Shown here: positions 1 through 9,668 of the stretch, in pieces
Layout: the number at the start of each line of letters is the position of its first letter
How positions within the stretch are numbered: the first letter of the stretch is position 1
Source of the DNA: Deltaproteobacteria bacterium
GTDB taxonomy: Bacteria; Myxococcota; Myxococcia; Myxococcales; 40CM-4-68-19
DNA length: 64,000 bases
Assembly: GCA_005879535.1 (NCBI GenBank)
Contig: VBKI01000048.1
Coordinates: 44,290 to 108,289, forward strand
Direction: 5' to 3'
The notes under the pieces: model-generated
What the model was told of the DNA's origin: nothing
Seen by the model: the letters and a program-made list of their open reading frames with translations, nothing else
Database searches by the model: none
Made by a program: the position numbers and the translations under genes

Positions 1-800
1 CCGGCCCGGCAGACGAGGAGATCGGCGCCGGCGTACGCGCGCGCCATGTCGTCGATGAAAGCAACGGCCTCGGCTACGAGGCCACTGGAGCGCAGCTTCT
101 CGTATCGGGCGGCGATCTCCGGCTGGTCCTTGATCCCGGTCTGGTGGAGGATCTGGATCTTGCGGCCGACCTGCGGGGCGAGGATCTCCAGCGCTTCCGC
201 GACCCTCAGATTGAGTGCGTGCGCGCCCTGCGACCCGCCGGTGACCAGGATGCTCAGCCGGTCGGTGGCCGCCTTCGTGTGCAGGTAGTTGTCGAGGAAC
301 GCGCGCCGGATGGGGTTTCCCAACAAGTGCGTCTTGCGCGGGGGGAACGCCGCCTCCGCTTGCGGGAAGGCGATGAACACGGCGTCCACGAACCAGCCCA
401 GCGTCCGATTCGTGAACCCCGGGAGCGCGTTCTGCTCCTGGATGGCGGTCGGCTTGCGCAAGAACCAGGCGGCGAGCAGCACCGGGCCGCTGGAGAACCC
501 GCCCACGCCGATCACCACGTCGGGATCGAACTTCCGCAGAATCCTGACCGACTGCCAGAGCGCCCGCGGCAACCGGACCATTCCTTTGACGAACCCGGCG
601 ATGCCCATCCGCTTGAGCGGGCCCACGTCGATGATCTCCAGCGGATAGCCCGCCTTGGGCACTTCGCGAGCCTCGATGCCCCGGGCGGACCCGACGAACA
701 GGACGTCGTTGCGAGGATGGCGCGTCTTCACTTCTTCGCCCAGCGCAAGGCCGGGAAAGAGATGGCCGCCCGTTCCGCCGCCGGCGACCAGGAGCCTCAT
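1..800 (-). CDS. murG: MurG, UDP-GlcNAc:undecaprenyl-PP-MurNAc-pentapeptide transferase (partial, 3' end outside window)
   Basis: MurG adds GlcNAc to lipid I to make lipid II on the cytoplasmic face of the inner membrane. The visible 266 residues begin MRLLVAGGGTGGHLFPGLAL, carrying the N-terminal glycine-rich GGTGGH loop of the family. Further on are QEQNALPG (lipid acceptor side), GGSQGA and HQTG (start of the UDP-GlcNAc binding half). The family is normally about 360 residues, so roughly the last quarter lies beyond position 1. The ATG at 798-800 overlaps the ftsW stop codon by four bases (ATGA), so translation is probably coupled. It is the last visible gene of the dcw run. Confidence 0.95.
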   Translation of the reverse strand, partial: MRLLVAGGGTGGHLFPGLALGEEVKTRHPRNDVLFVGSARGIEAREVPKAGYPLEIIDVGPLKRMGIAGFVKGMVRLPRALWQSVRILRKFDPDVVIGVGGFSSGPVLLAAWFLRKPTAIQEQNALPGFTNRTLGWFVDAVFIAFPQAEAAFPPRKTHLLGNPIRRAFLDNYLHTKAATDRLSILVTGGSQGAHALNLRVAEALEILAPQVGRKIQILHQTGIKDQPEIAARYEKLRSSGLVAEAVAFIDDMARAYAGADLLVCRA

Positions 801-1978
801 CGGAGCGCTCCCGCGCCGCGGCGGAGGAACCCGCCGGGCCCACCGCTGACGGAGAGGAGGATCCCGGCCGCAGTGCAGGAGGCGATGACCGAGGACATGC
901 CGTAGGAGAGGAACGGCAGCGCCATTCCCTTGGTGGGGAGGAGCGCCAGAGCCATGCCGGCGTTGACCAGGGCCTCGACGCCGAGCAGCAGCGTCAGTCC
1001 GAACGCCAGCCAGCAGCCGAAGGCATCCGACGAGGCGTACGCGGCGCGGATCCCTCGCCAGAAGACGAAGGCGAAGAGCAGCACCACCGTCGCGACGCCG
1101 GCGAAGCCGAGCTCCTCGCCCACGATGCTGAGGATGAAATCGGTGTGCGCGGCGGGAAGGAAGAACAGCTTCTGATGGCTCTCCCCCAGACCGACGCCGA
1201 ACGAGCCGCCGGCTCCGAAGCCGAGCAGCGACTCCACCGTCTGATAGCCGTGTCCGCGGGGGTCCTTCCAGGGGTCGAGGAAGGTCAGGATGCGCTGGAT
1301 GCGATACGGCGACTTCCAGACGAGAAGACCGGCGACGGGCGCGGCGGCGCCGATAACGGCGAACAGGTGAGTGACCCTCGTGCCGGCGACGAACAGCAGC
1401 GCGAAGGTGACCACGAAGAGGACGACGGTGGTCCCGAAGTCGGGCTCCAGCATCAAGAGGCCGCCGAAGACGGCGAGCATCACCAGGTGGGGCAAGAAGC
1501 CCACGGAGAAGAGCCGCATCCGCTCCTGCTTCTTCGCCAGCGAGCGCGCGAGCCAGAGCACGAGCGAGATCTTCGCCAGCTCGCTGGGCTGGAAGGTCAT
1601 CGACCCGAGCCGCAACCAGCGCGTCGCGCCCCCGGCGGAATGACCGAGCCCCGGCAGGTGGACGCAGACGAGCAGCGCCAGCGACACGAGCACCAGCGGA
1701 ACCGCGAGCGCCTCCAGCCGTCGGTACCCGACCTTCATCGTCAGGAGCAACGCGGCAAGCCCGATCAGCGCACCCGCCGCCTGGCGCTTGAGGAACCAGA
1801 GGGCGTCGCCGAGCCTGGCCCCGGCATACACCGCGCTCGCGCTGTAGACCATCACCACGCCGAACATGACGAGGAGCAGCACGGCGCCGAGGAGCGCCGG
1901 GTCGTAGCGCAGGACGGGCCGGAACTGCTCGGCCCTCTTCTGCGCCACGCGGGCTCCGGCGACGGCGGAGAGCGTCAT
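797..1978 (-). CDS. ftsW: FtsW, septal SEDS peptidoglycan polymerase
   Basis: FtsW is the multi-pass SEDS glycosyltransferase that polymerises lipid II at the septum together with FtsI. The 393 residues show a short basic N-terminus and about ten hydrophobic segments. Family motifs seen include GGATRWLRLG followed by FQPSELAK, EPDFGTTVV in the middle, the long periplasmic loop with GYQTVESLLGFGAGG, and VGEELGF with LPFLSYG near the end. Length is typical. RodA is the alternative, but the position between murD and murG and the LPTKGMALPFLSYG ending favour FtsW. The start overlaps the murD stop by four bases. Confidence 0.95.
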   Translation of the reverse strand: MTLSAVAGARVAQKRAEQFRPVLRYDPALLGAVLLLVMFGVVMVYSASAVYAGARLGDALWFLKRQAAGALIGLAALLLTMKVGYRRLEALAVPLVLVSLALLVCVHLPGLGHSAGGATRWLRLGSMTFQPSELAKISLVLWLARSLAKKQERMRLFSVGFLPHLVMLAVFGGLLMLEPDFGTTVVLFVVTFALLFVAGTRVTHLFAVIGAAAPVAGLLVWKSPYRIQRILTFLDPWKDPRGHGYQTVESLLGFGAGGSFGVGLGESHQKLFFLPAAHTDFILSIVGEELGFAGVATVVLLFAFVFWRGIRAAYASSDAFGCWLAFGLTLLLGVEALVNAGMALALLPTKGMALPFLSYGMSSVIASCTAAGILLSVSGGPGGFLRRGAGALR

Positions 1979-3237
1979 GAAAGCCCTCGCACCAGCGCCT
2001 TGAACTGGTCGCCCCTGTCCTCGAAGTTGCGGAACTGATCGTAGGAGGCGCAGGCCGGCGAGAGCAGCACCACGTCACCGCCCCGGGCACGCTTGCGCGC
2101 CCGGAACACAGCGGTTGCGAGCGCACCACAGGGCTCGATCTCCGCCACCCCTGACAGCTCGGAGGCGATCGCCGGAGCGTCTTCGCCGATCGTGAAGATC
2201 GTCTTCACGCGCCCTCGCATCAGCTCCCGCAACGGCGCGTAGGGAGCGCCCTTCCCGCGTCCGCCCATGATGATGTGGACGTTGCCGGGAAACGCGGTCA
2301 GCGACTTCTCCACGCTGTCCACGTTGGTGGCCTTGGAGTCGTTGATCCACTCGACTCCTTCGAGGACGCGGACGGGCTCCAGACGATGGGGCAGGCCGGG
2401 ATAGCTGTCGAGACCCTTCTGCAGAGCATCGAGCGCCACGCCGAGGTGGCGCGCCAGCAGGCAGGCGGCGTAGGCGTTCTCGCGGTTGTGTGCTCCGCGC
2501 AAGGTCGGCGCGCGGAGCGGGAGCTCGGTGCCCTCGATGCGCAAGGGGTTGTGCGCATCGAAGAGCTGCCGCCGCACACCGCGGTTCGTCCTCATCGCGC
2601 GCACGCGGGGGTCGGCTTCGTTGATCACCGCGGTATCACCCGGGCCCTGGTTCTCGAAGATCCGCTCTTTCGCTTTCGCGTATTCGTCCAGCGACGGATA
2701 GCGGTCGAGGTGGTCCGGGGTGATGTTGAGGACGGTCGCCGCCGCGCAGCGGAGCGAAACGATCGACTCGAGCTGGTAGCTGGACAGCTCGCAGACCGTC
2801 GCGTCCAGCGTCCCTTTCCAGAGAACGCGATTGCTGAGCGCGTCGCCCAGGTTTCCGCCGGTGAAGACCTGCAACCCCGCCGTCGCCAGCAGATGCCCGC
2901 ACAGCGCCGTGGTGGTGCTCTTCCCGTTGGTGCCCGTGACGCCGAAGATCGGCTCCTCGATGAACCGGGAGGCGAGCTCGACTTCTCCGATCACCTCGAC
3001 GCCGCGCGACCTCGCCTCGGCGAAGATCGGCAGGGCCAGCGGGACGCCCGGGCTCACCACCACCAGATCGATCCCGCGCAGCGACTCGGGAACCACGCGG
3101 CGCAGCTCCCCCTCGAACGGCAGGTCCTTGTCGTCGGCTCCCACCACCTGCGCGCCGCGCGAGCGAAGCAGGTGCGCGGCGGCATCGCCGCTCTTTCCCA
3201 GGCCCACCACGAGGGCATTTCGTCGCGAGAGCTTCAT
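1975..3237 (-). CDS. murD: MurD, UDP-MurNAc-L-alanine:D-glutamate ligase
   Basis: MurD is the cytoplasmic ATP-dependent ligase that adds D-glutamate to UDP-MurNAc-L-Ala. The 420 residues show the N-terminal Rossmann part (VVGLGKSGDAAAHLLRSRG), the Mur ligase P-loop GVTGTNGKSTTTALCGHLL, the NITPDHLDRY motif and the C-terminal INDSKATNVDSV motif with HIIMGGRGKG. The ATG at 3235-3237 starts MKLSRRNALVVGLGKSG and overlaps the mraY stop by four bases. The open frame extends further upstream, but that part lies inside mraY and has no MurD similarity. Length and motif order are normal. Confidence 0.96.
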   Translation of the reverse strand: MKLSRRNALVVGLGKSGDAAAHLLRSRGAQVVGADDKDLPFEGELRRVVPESLRGIDLVVVSPGVPLALPIFAEARSRGVEVIGEVELASRFIEEPIFGVTGTNGKSTTTALCGHLLATAGLQVFTGGNLGDALSNRVLWKGTLDATVCELSSYQLESIVSLRCAAATVLNITPDHLDRYPSLDEYAKAKERIFENQGPGDTAVINEADPRVRAMRTNRGVRRQLFDAHNPLRIEGTELPLRAPTLRGAHNRENAYAACLLARHLGVALDALQKGLDSYPGLPHRLEPVRVLEGVEWINDSKATNVDSVEKSLTAFPGNVHIIMGGRGKGAPYAPLRELMRGRVKTIFTIGEDAPAIASELSGVAEIEPCGALATAVFRARKRARGGDVVLLSPACASYDQFRNFEDRGDQFKALVRGLS

Positions 3238-4349
3238 CTCAGCTTCAGCGAGGCGAGCGCGGTCAGCGCGAGGATGATGGACACGATCCAGAAGCGGACG
3301 ATGATCTTCGGCTCCGCCCACCCCTGCAGCTCGAAGTGGTGGTGGATGGGCGCCATGCGGAAGATGCGGCGCCCGGTGCGCTTGAACCAGAATACCTGCA
3401 CCATCACCGAGACGATCTCGGCGAAGAAGACGCCGTGGATGATCGCGCTGTCCACCTCGTTCTTCGTCAGCACCGCGAGCACGCCGAGACCGCCGCCGAG
3501 GGCGAGCGATCCGACGTCGCCCATGAAGACGCTCGCGGGATAGGTGTTGAACCAGAGGAAGCTGATCCCCGCCCCGGCCATCGCGGCACAGAAGACCGCC
3601 AGTTCCGCCGACCCCGGGATGTGCGGGATCAGCAGGTAATCGGCGATGTTCAGGCCGCGGATGGTGGCTCCCGCCAGATAGGCGAGCAGCATGAAGGTGA
3701 TCGCGCTGACGATGGTCGGCCCGATGGCCAGCCCGTCGAGGCCGTCGGTGAGGTTCACCGCGTTGGACGTCCCGACGATCACGATGAACGCGAGCGGAAG
3801 ATAGATCCACCAGGGCAGCACCGGATTGAAGGCCTTCACCTTGACGAAGGGAATGGCCAGCCGGGTGTCGAGCCGGAGCGCGCCGGTCTTCCAGTCGACG
3901 AAGAAGACCACCACCACCACCACGAAGATCGCCGTCTGCCAGAGCAGCTTCTTGCGGCCGGCGAGCCCCTTGGAGTTGCGCTTGCTGAACTTCAACCAGT
4001 CGTCGGCGAAGCCGATGGCCCCGAACCCGAGCGTGATGATCAGCGCAGCCCACACCATGCGGCTGGTCAGGTCGGCGAACAGCAGCGTCCCGACCAGCAT
4101 CGCCCAGAGGATCAGGCCTCCGCCCATCGAGGGCGTTCCGACCTTCTTCTGGTGCGCTTCCGGCGTGTCCTCGCGGACGTTGCTCGCGCCTTGCTGCAAC
4201 CTGCGCAGCGCCTCGATGTAGCTGGGACCGAGGAAGAGGCCGATCATCAGCGATACCAGCCCGGCCATCAGCATGCGGAAGCTCGGGTAGCGCAGCACGT
4301 TGAAGAGCGGGAAGCGATCCGAGTACTGGAAGAGGAGGTTGTAGAGCAT
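3234..4349 (-). CDS. mraY: MraY, phospho-MurNAc-pentapeptide translocase
   Basis: MraY transfers phospho-MurNAc-pentapeptide to undecaprenyl phosphate, giving lipid I in the inner membrane. The 371 residues contain about ten transmembrane segments and the family signatures: HQKKVGTPSMGG near the start, FADDWLKF (catalytic aspartates), NAVNLTDGLDGLA, and the cytoplasmic APIHHHFELQGW histidine-rich motif near the C-terminus. The ATG at 4347-4349 shares one base with the murF stop (TGATG), implying coupled translation. Nothing is unusual. Confidence 0.97.
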   Translation of the reverse strand: MLYNLLFQYSDRFPLFNVLRYPSFRMLMAGLVSLMIGLFLGPSYIEALRRLQQGASNVREDTPEAHQKKVGTPSMGGGLILWAMLVGTLLFADLTSRMVWAALIITLGFGAIGFADDWLKFSKRNSKGLAGRKKLLWQTAIFVVVVVVFFVDWKTGALRLDTRLAIPFVKVKAFNPVLPWWIYLPLAFIVIVGTSNAVNLTDGLDGLAIGPTIVSAITFMLLAYLAGATIRGLNIADYLLIPHIPGSAELAVFCAAMAGAGISFLWFNTYPASVFMGDVGSLALGGGLGVLAVLTKNEVDSAIIHGVFFAEIVSVMVQVFWFKRTGRRIFRMAPIHHHFELQGWAEPKIIVRFWIVSIILALTALASLKLR

Positions 4350-5755
4350 CAGGCCCCTCCCGCCCCGGCGAGCGCGTCGCTGATGCGCTCCATCTTCATT
4401 CCGCGCGATCCCTTCACCAGCACGACGTCCTCGGGACGGACGCGGTCCTGCACCAGCTTCACCGCCTCGGCAGGGTCGTCGGTGGACTCGATCGACTCGG
4501 CGGCGAGCCCCGCTTCCTCCGCGCCCTCGCCCAGCGCCTTGGCGCGGTTCCCGAAGCAGACCAGGAGCGAAAGGCCCGCGCCGGCCGCGAAGCGGCCGAC
4601 GTCGCGGTGAAGATCCAGCTCGGTGTGGCCGAGCTCCAGCATGTCGCCGAGCACGGCGATGGCCCGGCCCTTGCCGCGGACCAGGTGGGTGAGCGTCAGC
4701 AGCGCCGCCTTGGTGCTGCTCGGATTGGCGTTGTAGCAGTCGTCGATCAGGAGCGCGCCGTTCGGCAACTGCACGGGCCGCATCCGCCGTCCCGGCGTGG
4801 TGGCGTTTGCGAGCCCGCGCAGGATGAGGTCTGCGGGTAGCCCGATGGCAACGCCGACTGCTGCCGCCGCGGCGGCGTTGTAGCCGTTGTGCGTTCCAAT
4901 CAGCTTCAGCTCCGCCATCCGGCGGGTGCCGCCGAACTCCATTTCGACGCGCAGGCCGGGGCCGCCGTGGTGAGCGGAGATCAGGCGGACGTCGCTGCCA
5001 AAGGCTGCCCCGAAGGTCACCAGCCGCCGCCGCGACAGCCGGGCCTGCGCCAGCACGCGCGCATCGTCGGCGTTCGCCACCGCCGCGGCCCCGTCGCGCA
5101 GGGCATGGAACAGCTCGCCCTTGGCGTGCGCCACGCCCTCGAGAGAACCGCAGCCTTCCAGATGCACCGGTCCGACGTTCGTGACCAGGCCCACGTCGGG
5201 GTCCACCCACTCTGCAAGCCGCGCGATCTCGCCGAGATGGTTCATCCCGCACTCGATGGCGGCGTAGCGGTGCTCCTCGCTGAGCCGCAACAGCGTGAGG
5301 GGCACGCCGACTTCGTTGTTCAGGTTGCCCTCCGTCTTGAGCGTCGGGCCGGCGGCGGTGAGAACTTCCGCCACCAGCTCCTTGGTGCTCGTCTTTCCCG
5401 TCGAGCCCGTGATGCAAACCACTCGCAGATTCGTCAGGCGGCGGCGCCATGCGGCGGCGAGGCCGCCGAGCGCGCGCCCGGTGTCGGGAGCCGTCAACAC
5501 CGCGGCCGACCCTGCCTGCCGTCTCGCCTTCTCCAGCGCGTCCGCCGGAACCAGGACGCCGGCAGCGCCGCCTTGCACCGCCTGCGCGACGAAGTCGCTG
5601 CCGTCGAAGTTCTCTCCGCGCAGCGCGACGAAGAGCGCCCGCGGCACCGGCTTTCGCGAATCAGTGAACGCGCCCTCGAACGGACCGCCGGGGACGGCGA
5701 TGCGCGCGCCGGCTGCCCAGGCGGCCTGTTCCGCCGTGAATCGCGCTCCGCTCAC
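4349..5755 (-). CDS. murF: MurF, UDP-MurNAc-tripeptide D-alanyl-D-alanine ligase
   Basis: MurF adds the D-Ala-D-Ala dipeptide to UDP-MurNAc-tripeptide in the cytoplasm. I place the start at a GTG (5753-5755) that overlaps the murE stop as GTGA and gives VSGARFTAEQAAWAAGARI, the usual MurF beginning. The 468 residues contain TDSRKPVPRALFVALRG (UDP-substrate domain), the P-loop CITGSTGKTSTKELVAEVL, TEGNLNNEVGVPLTLL, ECGMNHLGEI and the C-terminal DDCYNANPSS and VLGDMLELG motifs. An earlier in-frame ATG would lie inside murE and is unlikely. Confidence 0.95.
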   Translation of the reverse strand: MSGARFTAEQAAWAAGARIAVPGGPFEGAFTDSRKPVPRALFVALRGENFDGSDFVAQAVQGGAAGVLVPADALEKARRQAGSAAVLTAPDTGRALGGLAAAWRRRLTNLRVVCITGSTGKTSTKELVAEVLTAAGPTLKTEGNLNNEVGVPLTLLRLSEEHRYAAIECGMNHLGEIARLAEWVDPDVGLVTNVGPVHLEGCGSLEGVAHAKGELFHALRDGAAAVANADDARVLAQARLSRRRLVTFGAAFGSDVRLISAHHGGPGLRVEMEFGGTRRMAELKLIGTHNGYNAAAAAAVGVAIGLPADLILRGLANATTPGRRMRPVQLPNGALLIDDCYNANPSSTKAALLTLTHLVRGKGRAIAVLGDMLELGHTELDLHRDVGRFAAGAGLSLLVCFGNRAKALGEGAEEAGLAAESIESTDDPAEAVKLVQDRVRPEDVVLVKGSRGMKMERISDALAGAGGA

Positions 5756-7263
5756 CGCGAGATCTCCTCCAGCGCGCGGCGCGCCTCGATTCGGTCGTCG
5801 AAGGGACGCTTCTCCTTGCCGACGATCTGGTAGTCCTCGTGCCCCTTGCCCGCGATCAGGACGGCGTCGCCGGGCCGCGCACACCGCAGCGCGAGCGCGA
5901 TCGCCTCACGCCGGTCGGGCACGACGCAGTAGCCGGCGAGGCCCATCCGCGCATGGCGCGGATCGAGCCGGGTCTTGCCGCTCCTCACCAGGCCGGGCTC
6001 GATCTCGGCGAGGATCGCCAACGGGTCCTCGGTGCGTGGGTTGTCGCTGGTCGCGACCACCAGGTCCGCGCGCGTGCCCGCCACCTCTCCCATCAGCGGC
6101 CGCTTGCCCCGATCGCGATCGCCACCGCAGCCGAAGACGCAGACGATCCGCGGCGCCGCCGCCTTCGCAAGGGCATCGAGCACACGTCCCAGCGCGTCGT
6201 CGGTGTGCGCGTAATCGACCAGGATGACGCGTCCAGCAGGATCGGGAACGCGCTCCAGCCTCCCCGGCGCTCCCTGGCATTCCTGGACGACCCGGACGAT
6301 CTCCCGGAGCGGAACGCCGCTGCCGGCGAGGACGCCGATGGCCGCGAGCAGGTTCTCCGCGTTGTGCGCGCCGATCAGCGGGCTCTGCACCTCGACGAGG
6401 CCGACGTCGAGGGGCGCCGCCGTCCGCAGGCGGAAGCGGAGCCCGGACAGGTCGCCCTGGATCTGCTCGGCCGAGAGCGCCGCGCCCGCCGCGCCGCGAA
6501 GGGTGAACCCGAGCACCGGCTTCAGCTCCGCGGCCAAAGCGGCGACGCGGGCATCGTCGAAGTTGAGCACCGCCGGCGCGCCGCGAGGAAGCACCTCGCG
6601 GAACAGCTTCGCCTTCGCCCCGAAGTAGGCGTCGAGCGACCCGTGATAGTCGAGATGATCGCGCGTCAGGTTGGTGAACGCGGCGGCGGCGAAAGCGCAG
6701 CCTGCGACGCGCTCCTGGCTCAGGGCGTGACTCGACACCTCCATGGCCACGACCTGCGCCCCGGCATCGAGCATGCGGCGGAGGAGCTGCTGCAGCTCGT
6801 GCGATTCCGGCGTCGTGTGCGTCGCCGTCGTCCGGCCGCCGGGCCAGTGGGCCTCGACGGTGCCGATGAGCCCCGTGCCCAGTCCGCGGGCGGCGGAGAT
6901 CTGCTCGATCAGGTAAGCGGTGGTGGTCTTGCCGTTGGTTCCGGTGATGCCGAAGAGGGAGAGCCGGCGCGAGGGCTCGCCGTGAAAGCGCGAGGCTGCG
7001 AGGGAAAACGCGCGCCGCGGGTCAGAGGCGACCACCACCGGCGCCGACACGTGAAGTCGCCGCGACGCCAGCACCGCGACCGCCCCACGCCCGATCGCCT
7101 GCGCAGCGAAATCCGCCCCGTCGGCGTTCACGCCGGGAAGCGCAGCGAATAGCGATCCGGGGCCTGCCCTGCGCGAGTCCACCGCGAGCGCGCGCACGTC
7201 CACGTCCGCCGCCTCCGGCGGCACTTCGGCGCCCACGCCTGCGAACAGTTCCCGCAACAACAA
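5752..7263 (-). CDS. murE: MurE, UDP-MurNAc-dipeptide:meso-diaminopimelate ligase
   Basis: MurE adds the third stem-peptide residue. The 503 residues have the P-loop GITGTNGKTTTAYLIEQ (about 105-121), THTTPES, EVSSHAL, NLTRDHLDYHG and VDYAHTDDAL. The DNPRTEDP motif around residue 410 is the signature of meso-diaminopimelate-adding MurE enzymes, as expected for a Gram-negative. Translation starts at one of three consecutive TTG codons (7255-7263) after a GGAGG. The second gives the best spacing, so the true start may be one or two codons later. A 46-base gap separates it from ftsI. Confidence 0.95.
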   Translation of the reverse strand: MLLRELFAGVGAEVPPEAADVDVRALAVDSRRAGPGSLFAALPGVNADGADFAAQAIGRGAVAVLASRRLHVSAPVVVASDPRRAFSLAASRFHGEPSRRLSLFGITGTNGKTTTAYLIEQISAARGLGTGLIGTVEAHWPGGRTTATHTTPESHELQQLLRRMLDAGAQVVAMEVSSHALSQERVAGCAFAAAAFTNLTRDHLDYHGSLDAYFGAKAKLFREVLPRGAPAVLNFDDARVAALAAELKPVLGFTLRGAAGAALSAEQIQGDLSGLRFRLRTAAPLDVGLVEVQSPLIGAHNAENLLAAIGVLAGSGVPLREIVRVVQECQGAPGRLERVPDPAGRVILVDYAHTDDALGRVLDALAKAAAPRIVCVFGCGGDRDRGKRPLMGEVAGTRADLVVATSDNPRTEDPLAILAEIEPGLVRSGKTRLDPRHARMGLAGYCVVPDRREAIALALRCARPGDAVLIAGKGHEDYQIVGKEKRPFDDRIEARRALEEISR

Positions 7264-7309
7264 GATCCCTCCAACTCTCCGCGTCGTCGATCCCTCTCGA
7301 ATACTTCGG

Positions 7310-9307
7310 CTATCCCGGCGGCGCCAGAGTGACCTTCACTCTTGCCCCCCGCTTGACAATGGCTCCCGCGCGCGGCGACTGCGCCACGGCCCTTCCGCTG
7401 CCGCGCAGCTCCGGCTCGAGCGCCGCCTGGGCCAACCTGCGCGTCGCCGTCCGGGCTCCCATCCCGGAGACGTCCGGAACCATGGCCTGCCCGGGCCGCA
7501 GCGGCATCCGGGCTGCCTCCTCGGGCGCTGGTTCCGGATCGGCGCTTCCCGCGAGAGAGGAGACGAGAACGGGCGCATCCACCCTGGCATCGTCGGGCAT
7601 CACGTCGAGCTGTCGTAGCGCCTCATGTGCGATGGCCGCCCACGCCGGAGCCGCCACGGTGCCGCCGGTGACGTCGGCACCCTTTCCTTCCGGCTCGTCG
7701 ATGGCGACGAGGATGGCGACCCGGGGCTCGTCCGCGGGCGCGAACCCGAGGAAGCTGGAGAGCCGCTTCTCCCCGTACCCGCCGGCGACGGGATCGACCT
7801 TCTGCGCCGTCCCGGTCTTGCCCGCCGCGCGGTGACCTACGAGCGCAGCGCGGGTCCCCGTGCCCTTCTCCACGACTTCCTCCAGCATGGCGGTGACCTC
7901 GCGCGCGCTCTCCTCCTTCAGGACGCGGCGGACTTCTTCCCGCCCGCGGGAGAGCAGGACGGTTCCGTCGGCTCCCACCACCTTCTGCACGAGATAGGGC
8001 CGCAGCAGCACGCCGCCGTTGGCGATGGCCGCCATCGCGGCGACGGTCTGGATCGCCGTTGCGCTCATCCCCTGTCCAAACGACGTGGTCCACAGAGCGA
8101 TCTGCGGCATCCGCTTCGGATCGGCCAGCGCGCCGCGCGCCTCGCCGGGAAGCCCGACCCCGGTCTTCTCGCCGAAGCCGAACGCGCGCAGACCGTCGAT
8201 CAGCTTCTGCTTCCCTAGACGCTCGCCGATCTTCGCCGCGCAGATGTTCGACGACTCCCGCAGCACGGTCGCGGGAGTGGCCCAGTCGACCGGATGCGTG
8301 TCGTGGATCTTCTTCCCGGCGCGCGCCCAGGCGCCGTGCTCGCAGTAGAGGATCTCGTCGGAGCGCAGCGCTCCCTCGTCGATGGCGCGGGCGACCACGA
8401 AGCTCTTGATCGTCGACCCCGGCTCGAGCTGGTCCTGGATCGCGCGGTCGCGCCAGATCAATGGATCGCGGCCGGGCTTGTTGGCGTCGAACGCCGGGTT
8501 GCCCGCCAGCGCCAGCACCGCCCCGCTATTCACGTCCATGGCGATGGCCCAGCCCCCGACGGCACCGCTCGTCTTGACCGCCTTCGCCAGCTCCTTCTCG
8601 GCCGCGAGCTGGATGGCGGTATCCAGCGTCAGCGTCACCGTCGCGCCGGTCAGGTCCGCCGGGTCGGGAGCGCCGTGCTCCAGCACCATCGTTCCCCGGG
8701 CGTCGCGCGTGGCCTGCACCTGCACCGCCGTGCCCTTGAGGAAGGTCTCCAGCTCGCGCTCCAGGCCTTCCTGCCCGCTCTCGTCGCCGACGAACCCGAG
8801 GACGTGGCCGGCGAGCTCGCGCTGCGGGTAGAAGCGTTTCGGTTCCTTCACCAGCTCGATGCCGTCCAGCGCCAGCCCGCGCACGCGCCGCGCCGAGGCT
8901 TCGTCGATCCGGCGCTTGATCCAGACGAACCGGCGGTCGGACTGCGCCAGCTTCTCCGCGATCTTGCGCCGGTCGAGCCGCAGCGCGCCCGCGAGCTGGG
9001 CGGCGACCGCTTCGCGCGCGCGCGGGGTCTCGAAGGCCGATGGATCGGCGAACACGGAATCGACGTCGCGCGTCACCGCCAGCGGCTCGCCGCGGCGGTC
9101 GACGATCATCCCGCGCCGGGGCACCCACTCCAGCTCGCGGCGAGTCTGGTCGCGCTGCAAGCGCGACAGGCGCGACCGGTCGAGCAGCTGCACCTTGGCG
9201 GCGCGAACGAGCACGATGCCGAAGAGAGCGAGCATGGCGGCGGCGAGCAGCACCGCGCGGAGGCGCATCCACTTGCCGTCGCGCTGCGTTGCGGACAGGC
9301 GCCTCAT
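7310..9307 (-). CDS. ftsI: FtsI/PBP3-type septal transpeptidase with C-terminal PASTA domain
   Basis: Class B penicillin-binding protein that cross-links septal peptidoglycan in partnership with FtsW. The 665 residues have a short cytoplasmic start, one membrane anchor (about 17-35), the PBP dimerisation region, and the transpeptidase domain with STIK (catalytic Ser298), SSN (352-354) and KTGTAQ (497-502). A single PASTA repeat fills about residues 608-665, after an acidic, proline-containing linker. A C-terminal PASTA domain on the division PBP is found in spore formers and some deltaproteobacteria; SpoVD-type function is not implied. It lies seven bases downstream of ftsL. Confidence 0.93.
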   Translation of the reverse strand: MRRLSATQRDGKWMRLRAVLLAAAMLALFGIVLVRAAKVQLLDRSRLSRLQRDQTRRELEWVPRRGMIVDRRGEPLAVTRDVDSVFADPSAFETPRAREAVAAQLAGALRLDRRKIAEKLAQSDRRFVWIKRRIDEASARRVRGLALDGIELVKEPKRFYPQRELAGHVLGFVGDESGQEGLERELETFLKGTAVQVQATRDARGTMVLEHGAPDPADLTGATVTLTLDTAIQLAAEKELAKAVKTSGAVGGWAIAMDVNSGAVLALAGNPAFDANKPGRDPLIWRDRAIQDQLEPGSTIKSFVVARAIDEGALRSDEILYCEHGAWARAGKKIHDTHPVDWATPATVLRESSNICAAKIGERLGKQKLIDGLRAFGFGEKTGVGLPGEARGALADPKRMPQIALWTTSFGQGMSATAIQTVAAMAAIANGGVLLRPYLVQKVVGADGTVLLSRGREEVRRVLKEESAREVTAMLEEVVEKGTGTRAALVGHRAAGKTGTAQKVDPVAGGYGEKRLSSFLGFAPADEPRVAILVAIDEPEGKGADVTGGTVAAPAWAAIAHEALRQLDVMPDDARVDAPVLVSSLAGSADPEPAPEEAARMPLRPGQAMVPDVSGMGARTATRRLAQAALEPELRGSGRAVAQSPRAGAIVKRGARVKVTLAPPG

Positions 9308-9314
9308 GGTGCGA

Positions 9315-9668
9315 TCACCTCGATGCGGTCAGGACCGATGCGCGGACCGCGCCTCCGACCAGCACCACCACGCGGTCCACCGGCGGAGGCCCCATGTTCA
9401 GCCGGGTGCGCGCCAGCTCCTCGATGCGCTGCGGACTCTTCAGCTCCGCGGCGGCGATCTGCAGCCTCTCGTGCTCGCGCATCAAATCGCGGTACTCGGC
9501 GGACAGCCGCGACAACGCATAGCCGCGCTCGGTGACGCGCGTCCGCACCCAGGCGTGCAAGAGCATCGCGGCCGCCACCATCGCGCAGGCGAGCGTGCCG
9601 GCGGCGAAATTGCGCAGAGCGCGCCGCTCGATGTTGCGCCGGACGGCGCTCTTCGCCTGGCGCTTCAC
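9315..9668 (-). CDS. ftsL: FtsL-like divisome protein
   Basis: Small bitopic division protein, 117 residues. It has a basic cytoplasmic N-terminus ([16 protein letters not shown]), one transmembrane segment ([18 protein letters not shown]), then a periplasmic coiled-coil stretch ([28 protein letters not shown]) and the [17 protein letters not shown] motif typical of FtsL/DivIC proteins. The GTG start at 9666-9668 overlaps the rsmH stop (GTGA) and is preceded by GGAGAG. FtsL sequences are poorly conserved, so the call leans on topology and on position between rsmH and ftsI. Confidence 0.88.
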   Translation of the reverse strand: MKRQAKSAVRRNIERRALRNFAAGTLACAMVAAAMLLHAWVRTRVTERGYALSRLSAEYRDLMREHERLQIAAAELKSPQRIEELARTRLNMGPPPVDRVVVLVGGAVRASVLTASR